Origin: UBA11164 sp002420085
GTDB lineage: Bacteria > Pseudomonadota > Gammaproteobacteria > Xanthomonadales > Xanthomonadaceae
Length of the DNA stretch: 18,833 nt
NCBI GenBank assembly: GCA_031976395.1
Contig: DALYLJ010000045.1
Coordinates: 1 to 18,833 of the forward strand
Direction: 5' to 3'
Position numbers and translations under genes: made by a program. Shown one piece after another: positions 13,735 to 18,833 of the stretch (its first letter is position 1; every line of letters starts with the position of its first letter). Below the pieces are notes generated by a model that did not search any database, was not told the origin of the DNA, and was given only the letters and a program-made list of their open reading frames with translations.

Positions 13735-16164
13735 ATGAAATCACCCGCACGAAGCCGTTCCCGACTGCTGTCCCGCGATCGATTGGTCGCCGCCATTGCC
13801 ATTGCCCTGCTGGCTGGCAGCGCCCAGGCCCAGACTCAGGCACCGGCCGATGACCAGGACAAGGCCCGCGCCCGCGCGCTCGACGAAGTCATCGTCACCG
13901 GAACGCGCGTCACCGATCGCACGGTGGCCGAATCGCTGTCACCGATCGATGTGTTGTCGGTCGATCGCCTGGAGGAGCTGGGCACCAGCGAACTGATCCA
14001 GTCGCTGTCGCGTACCGTTCCCTCGTTCACCCTGCCGCACACCTCGATCACCGATGGTTCCGATCACGTCCGACCGGCGCAGTTGCGCGGCCTGGCGCCC
14101 GATCAGACCCTGGTGCTGGTCAATGGCAAGCGTCGCCACACCACCGCCATCGTCAATGTCAACGGCAGTCTCGGTCGCGGCTCCTCGCCGGCCGACTTGA
14201 ATGCCATTCCGTCCAGCGCCATCGCCCGCATCGAAGTGCTGCGCGACGGTGCGGCCGCTCAGTACGGCTCCGATGCCATCGCCGGTGTCATCAACGTCGT
14301 GCTCAAGGATGCCGACTCCGGCCACGGTGTCGATTACCGCTACGGCGAGTTCGACAAGGGCGATGGCGAGCTCAACGTGGTTTCCGGTTTCACCGGCCTC
14401 GGCTTCGGCGATGACGGTTTCGTCGCGCTGGCCGCCGAATACCGCGATCGCAATGCCACCAACCGCTCCCGCCCTGACCCGCGCCAGCAGTTCCCGCTGA
14501 TCAATGGCCAACCCGATCCGCGCGAGGCGACCTTCGATCGGCTCAATCATCGCTTCGGCGATGCCGCCGTCGAGGACAAACTGTTCTTCCTCAATGCCGG
14601 GCTGCCGTTCAACGATGCCGTCGAAGCCTACGCCTTCGTCAACTACAGCGAGCGTGAAGGCAACTCGGCCGGCTTCTTCCGTCGTGCGCTCGATGCCCGC
14701 AATGTGCCGGCCATTCATCCGGAAGGCTTCCTGCCGCTGATCCTGTCCGACTCCGAGGACTTCTCGGCCTTTGGCGGCGTGCGTGGCACGGTGGGCGAGT
14801 GGGACTGGGACTTCAGCGTCGGCTACGGTGGCAATACGTTCGACTTCAATGTCGGCAACAGCGTCAATACCGACCTGGGGGCCGCCAGCCCGACCAAGTT
14901 CTTCGCCGGCACCCTGGAGAACAGCCAGACCACGGCCAATCTCGACTTTCGGCGTGGTCTCGACCTCGGTCTGGCCTATCCGGTCAATCTGGCGGTCGGC
15001 GCCGAGTACCGCAACGAAGGCTACGAGATCAAGCCCGGCCAGCCGGAGAGCTTCTTCGGTACCGGTTCCCAGGTGTTTCCCGGCTTCGCACCCAACAATG
15101 CCGTCGATGCCTCGCGCCACAACTGGTCGGCCTATGTCGATCTGGAAGCCGACCTCACCGACCGCCTGAGTGCCAGTGCCGCCGTCCGCTACGAGGATTA
15201 CACCGACTTCGGCACCACCGCCTCGTGGAAGCTGTCCGGCCGTTTCGCGGCCACCGACACCCTGGCCCTGCGCGCCACCGTCAGCACCGGCTTCCGGGCA
15301 CCGTCGCTGTCGCAGCAGTTCTTCTCGACCACCGCCACCAATTTCATCGGCGGCGTGCCGTTCGAGGTGCGCACCTTCCCGGTGTCCGACCCGGTCGCCA
15401 TCGCCCTCGGTGCCGAACCGCTGGATGCCGAGGAATCGTTCAACGCCAGCGTCGGCTTCGTCTACCAGCCGACCGAGACCTGGAGCATCACCGTCGATGG
15501 CTACCGGATCGCGATCGATGACCGCATCGTGTTGTCCGGCAACCTCACCGGCGATGCCGTGCGCGCCTTCCTGGCCAGTCAGGGCTTCGCCAACGCCAAC
15601 GGCGGCCGCTATTTCACCAATGCCGTCGATACCACCACCAAGGGCATCGACGTGGTCAGCAGCACCGACTTCGACCTGGGTGCCTATGGCGAACTGGGCC
15701 TGACCGTTGCGTTCAACTACAACGAGACCGAGCTCGATCGCATCGCCCCCAACCCGGAGCGCCTGGAAGCCGTCGATCTGACCCTGCAACGGATCGATCG
15801 GGTCGAGATCGGCCGGATCACCAAGGGCACGCCGAAGACCCGCACCATCGTCGGCCTGGACTACCGTTTCGACCGGTTCTCGGCCAATCTGCGCGGCACC
15901 AACTACGGCAAGTACTCGGTGTTCAACAACAACCCGACACTCGACCAGACCTTCGGCAGCGAGATCGTGCTGGACGCTTCGCTGAGTTGGCGATTCACCG
16001 ATTGGCTGAGCCTCACCGTCGGCGCCGACAATCTCACCGACGAACTGCCGGACGAAGTCCTGCCCGCCAACAGCTTCAACGGCATCCTGCCGTTCTCCGG
16101 CGGCAACAGCCCGTTCGGCTTCAATGGTCGGTTCTGGTACGGTCGCGCCAGCCTGCGCTTCTGA
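13735..16164 (+). CDS. TonB-dependent outer-membrane receptor
   Basis: An 809-residue outer-membrane beta-barrel transporter powered by TonB-ExbBD. The signal peptide has a basic start (MKSPARSRSRLLSRDR), a hydrophobic core (LVAAIAIALLAGS) and cleavage near AQA/QT. A TonB-box-like DEVIVTGTR is followed by the plug domain (PIDVLSVDRLEELGTSELIQ; LVLVNGKRRH; IARIEVLRDGAAAQYGSDAIAGVINVVLK, to about residue 190). The barrel then ends with a C-terminal aromatic (RASLRF), typical of outer-membrane proteins. There is no N-terminal STN signalling domain. No neighbouring substrate-processing genes, sigma factor or obvious Fur box was found, so the ligand is unknown. The start at 13735 has AAGGA 8 nt upstream; ATG 13711 and 13702 would add Arg-rich residues before the signal peptide. 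Confidence 0.93.
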   Translation: MKSPARSRSRLLSRDRLVAAIAIALLAGSAQAQTQAPADDQDKARARALDEVIVTGTRVTDRTVAESLSPIDVLSVDRLEELGTSELIQSLSRTVPSFTLPHTSITDGSDHVRPAQLRGLAPDQTLVLVNGKRRHTTAIVNVNGSLGRGSSPADLNAIPSSAIARIEVLRDGAAAQYGSDAIAGVINVVLKDADSGHGVDYRYGEFDKGDGELNVVSGFTGLGFGDDGFVALAAEYRDRNATNRSRPDPRQQFPLINGQPDPREATFDRLNHRFGDAAVEDKLFFLNAGLPFNDAVEAYAFVNYSEREGNSAGFFRRALDARNVPAIHPEGFLPLILSDSEDFSAFGGVRGTVGEWDWDFSVGYGGNTFDFNVGNSVNTDLGAASPTKFFAGTLENSQTTANLDFRRGLDLGLAYPVNLAVGAEYRNEGYEIKPGQPESFFGTGSQVFPGFAPNNAVDASRHNWSAYVDLEADLTDRLSASAAVRYEDYTDFGTTASWKLSGRFAATDTLALRATVSTGFRAPSLSQQFFSTTATNFIGGVPFEVRTFPVSDPVAIALGAEPLDAEESFNASVGFVYQPTETWSITVDGYRIAIDDRIVLSGNLTGDAVRAFLASQGFANANGGRYFTNAVDTTTKGIDVVSSTDFDLGAYGELGLTVAFNYNETELDRIAPNPERLEAVDLTLQRIDRVEIGRITKGTPKTRTIVGLDYRFDRFSANLRGTNYGKYSVFNNNPTLDQTFGSEIVLDASLSWRFTDWLSLTVGADNLTDELPDEVLPANSFNGILPFSGGNSPFGFNGRFWYGRASLRF

Positions 16165-16190
16165 TTCGTCTGATCGCCTTCATCCGGTTC

Positions 16191-16228
16191 GATCAACGTC
16201 AGGCGGCTTTGGCCGCCTGGCGTTGATC
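16191..16228 (+). terminator. Long hairpin after TonB-dependent receptor gene
   Basis: A 17-bp stem (16191-16207 with 16212-16228, one G-U wobble) around a TTTG loop, 26 bp after the receptor stop codon. The inner stem is GGCGGC/GCCGCC and the outer part GATCAACG/CGTTGATC. No T-run follows on either strand, so it may terminate inefficiently, protect the 3' end, or act in both directions between the convergent receptor and phospholipase D-like genes. Confidence 0.6.
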
Positions 16229-16345
16229 CAGCCAGTGGTCTCGATCGCCTCAGGGCCGATTCAACGACGGTCTGTCGAAGCGCGATCCGCGTGCAACCCG
16301 ATGTTGGTCTCGATCAGCAAAGCCCGACCGACCGTCATGAGCCAC

Positions 16346-18265
16346 TCACAGGATTGGTTCCAGCCCGGAGCCGAAGGCGGTCATCAGCCGGGTGTAGAGC
16401 GATTTGAACGGGACATCGACATCGGGAAAGGCGCCGACCGCCTGCCAGCAGGGTGAGCGATCGAGGTCTGGCCCCGGTTCGGCATCCGGGCATTCGGGTC
16501 GGCGCTGGTAGCTGGTGTGATAGCGGAACGGCCACAGGTCGAACACCGGCAGCCACTCGAAGACCTGGCCGATCCGATAATTGACGCCGGCCAGCAGGGG
16601 CAGTTCCGGCCGACGGGCGATCACCCAGGCATTATCCGGGGCGGCATCGATGCGAATGATCCGTTCGAGCGCTTCGGCAAATGCCCGATCCACGACCACG
16701 ACCATGCTCTCGGTGTTGAAATCGTCCGAGCGTGGATCGAAGTTGTGGCTGCCGACCACCGCGATCTGGCCATCGATCACCAGCGATTTGGCATGCAGGC
16801 CGGTGCGCCGTCCGCTGCGGACCAGGGGCACGGGCCGATGCGGGGCATAGCTCGATCCCATGCGACCGGAACCGGAGCCGCTCGCCTCGAACAGCGGCGC
16901 CCGCCACTCCGGCGGGGCTGAAGCCGGTGCCGATGGTGATGGCGATGGCACTGCGACGGTGGCGTCCGGCGATCGCGAATCGCCCTCCGGTGGCAGCCAG
17001 AGGCTCAGCGGCAATCGCTCCGGGTAGGGCTTGTATTCCCGGATGTCCATGCCCAACCCACGCAGATAGGTGCGCTTGTACTTGTGCGAGATGGCGTACA
17101 CCGGCCAGGCATCGGTGGCGGCCAGGCTGTTGGTCGAGACCAGCACCTCGGGCCGGGGCTGCTTGCGGCGCAGGGCGCGAAAGGCGCGCCGCGCCGGCTT
17201 GGTCATCACCAGGTACGGGGTCTGCAACACCACCGAATGCTGTGCCGAACGCACCAGATCGCGCAACTGGGTGCCGAGTGCGACCGAGCCGGCGCTAGTC
17301 TTGTCCGGCCCGTCGGCGATGAAGCCGACCGCGCCGACCGTGAAGGCGGGTTGGCGCAGCCGTGCATCCAGCCAGTCGCGGTCGTCGGCCATGGCCGATG
17401 CCGCAACCACCCGTTCGACCCGATCGAGGCGGGGTCGCGGCAGTCGGGTCGGGCCACCGACGCTGTCGAGCACGACCTGGGCGACATCGTGCAGGCGTTC
17501 GATCGGCACGGCCAGCGGATGCTGCCAGAAGCGCTCGAAGGTCTCCCCCATCGTTGCGACGCTTGGGCCGAGCACCAGCAGGTCGCGATCGCGGTAGTTG
17601 AAGTCGGGCTCCCAGTCGTAGTAGCGCGCCTGGATGTTGCGACCACCGGTGATCGCGGCGACACCGTCGATGCGCAGCAGCTTGTCGTGCATCCGCCGGT
17701 TGAAGCGCCGGAAGCAGCAGACGATGCCGGCGGCGAATTCCAGTGGCCCGGTTTCGGCCTTGCCGAAGGTCGGGTTGAACAGCCGCGTCTCGAAATTCCG
17801 GTGGCCGCTGGCCATCACGGCCAGCAGGCTGACATCGTCCAGGCTGAACAACTGATCGACCAGGATGCGGACCCGGACACCGCGCCGGGCGGCCTGGGCG
17901 AGCTCGTTCAGCACCAGCCAGCCGACGTCGTCCTCGACGAAGATGTAGGTTTGCAGTTCGATGCTGCTGCGCGCAGCACGGATCAGGTGCAGGCGGGCGA
18001 TCAGGGCATCATCGCCGCGTTCGAGCAGGGTCAGCCGGTGCTGCGGTGCGTCGGCCGGGCTCGCGGCCAGGCGATGGGCATCGTCGAGCAGGTCCGAGCG
18101 GCTCGGACACGGATCGAGCGGGCAGGCCGATGCACTCGGTCGCTGAGCGTGGGCGAGCGCTTCGGCTCGGTCCAGGCTGGCCACCGGCAACTGCGCGCAG
18201 CCAGCCAGCAGACACGCGGCCAACGCCACGAGCGATCGCAGCGGTGTGGATCGCCATCGACTCAT
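16346..18265 (-). CDS. Phospholipase D / cardiolipin-synthase-like lipoprotein
   Basis: A 639-residue PLD-superfamily protein. The N terminus is a lipoprotein signal peptide with lipobox LLAGC, predicting lipid anchoring to the envelope. Two HKD motifs are present: MHDKLLRIDG followed by GGRN (about residues 191-208) and LHAKSLVIDG followed by GSHN (about 488-504). These form the usual two-half active site that transfers phosphatidyl groups, as in cardiolipin synthase C or other phospholipases D. It is longer than ClsC-type enzymes, partly because of a Pro/Ser/Ala-rich insert (PSPSPSAPASAPP, about residues 440-455) shortly before the second motif. The ATG has no strong Shine-Dalgarno. It lies 95 bp downstream of the sixA-like gene on the same strand, so an operon is possible. 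Whether it is a synthase or hydrolase cannot be told from sequence. Confidence 0.88.
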   Translation of the reverse strand: MSRWRSTPLRSLVALAACLLAGCAQLPVASLDRAEALAHAQRPSASACPLDPCPSRSDLLDDAHRLAASPADAPQHRLTLLERGDDALIARLHLIRAARSSIELQTYIFVEDDVGWLVLNELAQAARRGVRVRILVDQLFSLDDVSLLAVMASGHRNFETRLFNPTFGKAETGPLEFAAGIVCCFRRFNRRMHDKLLRIDGVAAITGGRNIQARYYDWEPDFNYRDRDLLVLGPSVATMGETFERFWQHPLAVPIERLHDVAQVVLDSVGGPTRLPRPRLDRVERVVAASAMADDRDWLDARLRQPAFTVGAVGFIADGPDKTSAGSVALGTQLRDLVRSAQHSVVLQTPYLVMTKPARRAFRALRRKQPRPEVLVSTNSLAATDAWPVYAISHKYKRTYLRGLGMDIREYKPYPERLPLSLWLPPEGDSRSPDATVAVPSPSPSAPASAPPEWRAPLFEASGSGSGRMGSSYAPHRPVPLVRSGRRTGLHAKSLVIDGQIAVVGSHNFDPRSDDFNTESMVVVVDRAFAEALERIIRIDAAPDNAWVIARRPELPLLAGVNYRIGQVFEWLPVFDLWPFRYHTSYQRRPECPDAEPGPDLDRSPCWQAVGAFPDVDVPFKSLYTRLMTAFGSGLEPIL

Positions 18266-18360
18266 CGTTCAACGTGGGCAGGCGTGACCGACGGCATCGG
18301 ACCCGCGCAGTCGCCATGCCAGCCGACCGTCGTGCGTGCCGGACCCTGGTGCATCGGTGG

Positions 18361-18833
18361 TTACGGCGACCAGAACGCCGCCACCCGACCACAGCCCGGT
18401 TCGAGCGCGGCATCGACCGGTATTTCGATGACCACGATGCCGGCCGGCGGCAGACCACGGCGATCACCGGAACGGCCGGCCGTCAGCAGGGCGACCAATT
18501 CTTCGAGACCGGGGTTGTGACCGACCAGCAGAACCCGCTCGGCATCGGCGACGGCATCGAGCAAGCGGATCAGATCGCCCGGACTGGCATCGTAGATTTC
18601 CGGCTTCGGCTCGCTGGCCGGCACGGTGACGGCGGCGCGCACCGCCTCCAGGGTTGCCAGGGTTCGCTGGGCCGGCGAACACAGCACGGCGTCGATCGGG
18701 CCGCAATGTTCGGCCAACCACTGGCCGGCGGCCTGGGCTTCACGGCGACCGAGTGCGGACAGGGGCCGGTCGCGGTCGTCCTGATCGGGACCGGCGGCAT
18801 CAGCATGGGCATGTCGAACAATGAGGAGTTGGC
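18361..18833 (-). CDS. sixA: SixA-type histidine phosphatase (5' end just outside window)
   Basis: The frame is open to the right edge; the first visible residues are QLLIVRHAHADAAG, which carry the catalytic RHA(G) phosphohistidine motif of the histidine-phosphatase superfamily, so probably only one to three codons are missing. Further conserved parts are RPLSALGRREAQAAGQWL, VLCSPAQRTLATLEAV and the second catalytic histidine in VLLVGHNPGLEELVALL. About 157 residues are visible, matching the roughly 160 of E. coli SixA, which removes phosphate from histidine of phosphotransfer proteins. An internal TTG at 18717 is not the start because the catalytic motif lies upstream of it. Confidence 0.88.
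   Translation of the reverse strand, partial: QLLIVRHAHADAAGPDQDDRDRPLSALGRREAQAAGQWLAEHCGPIDAVLCSPAQRTLATLEAVRAAVTVPASEPKPEIYDASPGDLIRLLDAVADAERVLLVGHNPGLEELVALLTAGRSGDRRGLPPAGIVVIEIPVDAALEPGCGRVAAFWSP

Noticed and set aside
13939..15789. 616-codon antisense open frame opposite the TonB receptor
   Set aside because: A Gly/Glu/Val/Ile-rich shadow frame; the plus strand has a signal peptide, plug and barrel signature.

Overview
The window is high-GC DNA (roughly 64-65% by eye) with a Gram-negative gene content: a TonB-dependent receptor, an outer-membrane-type lipoprotein signal, YadG/YadH, SixA, and a fused indolepyruvate ferredoxin oxidoreductase. The protein styles (ferredoxin-NADP reductase, one-chain indolepyruvate oxidoreductase, paired membrane protein/XRE regulator) suggest a gammaproteobacterium of the Xanthomonadales or a near relative; this is inference from gene content only. 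A 10-base N run at 4421-4430 shows that the sequence is a scaffold, possibly metagenomic.

Layout. 1-801 (minus strand): a tightly overlapping three-gene operon, made of a four-helix membrane protein, a small XRE-type HTH regulator and the start of a secreted alpha/beta-hydrolase-like protein that runs off the left edge. It is headed by two copies of an inverted-repeat operator (814-833 and 854-873). 894-1643 (minus): ferredoxin-NADP reductase. 1763-5276 (plus): yadG-yadH ABC exporter genes followed by a SulP anion transporter carrying the assembly gap. 5431-8955 (plus): a large fused indolepyruvate ferredoxin oxidoreductase.

9063-13454 looks like an accessory island between housekeeping genes. 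Two 43-bp direct repeats, each holding a long AT-rich palindrome, lie in front of a class II Fic (AMP-transferase type) gene with a C-terminal winged-helix-like tail. Converging on it from the other strand, 11 bp away, is a two-gene operon of a DUF262 (ParB/GmrS-like) protein and a HipA-family kinase. The usual HipB antitoxin is absent and the DUF262 gene holds its place, with a 4-bp start/stop overlap. This is the most promising candidate in the window for an uncharacterised toxin-antitoxin or defence-type module.

13735-16164 (plus): a TonB-dependent outer-membrane receptor followed by a long hairpin. 16346-18265 (minus): a phospholipase D/cardiolipin-synthase-like lipoprotein. 18361 to the right edge (minus): a SixA-type phosphohistidine phosphatase lacking only its first few codons. 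No rRNA, tRNA, CRISPR array, insertion sequence or integrase was seen. No gene-free stretch exceeds 300 bases; the two longest are 8956-9226 (palindromic repeats) and 13455-13734 (divergent promoter region).
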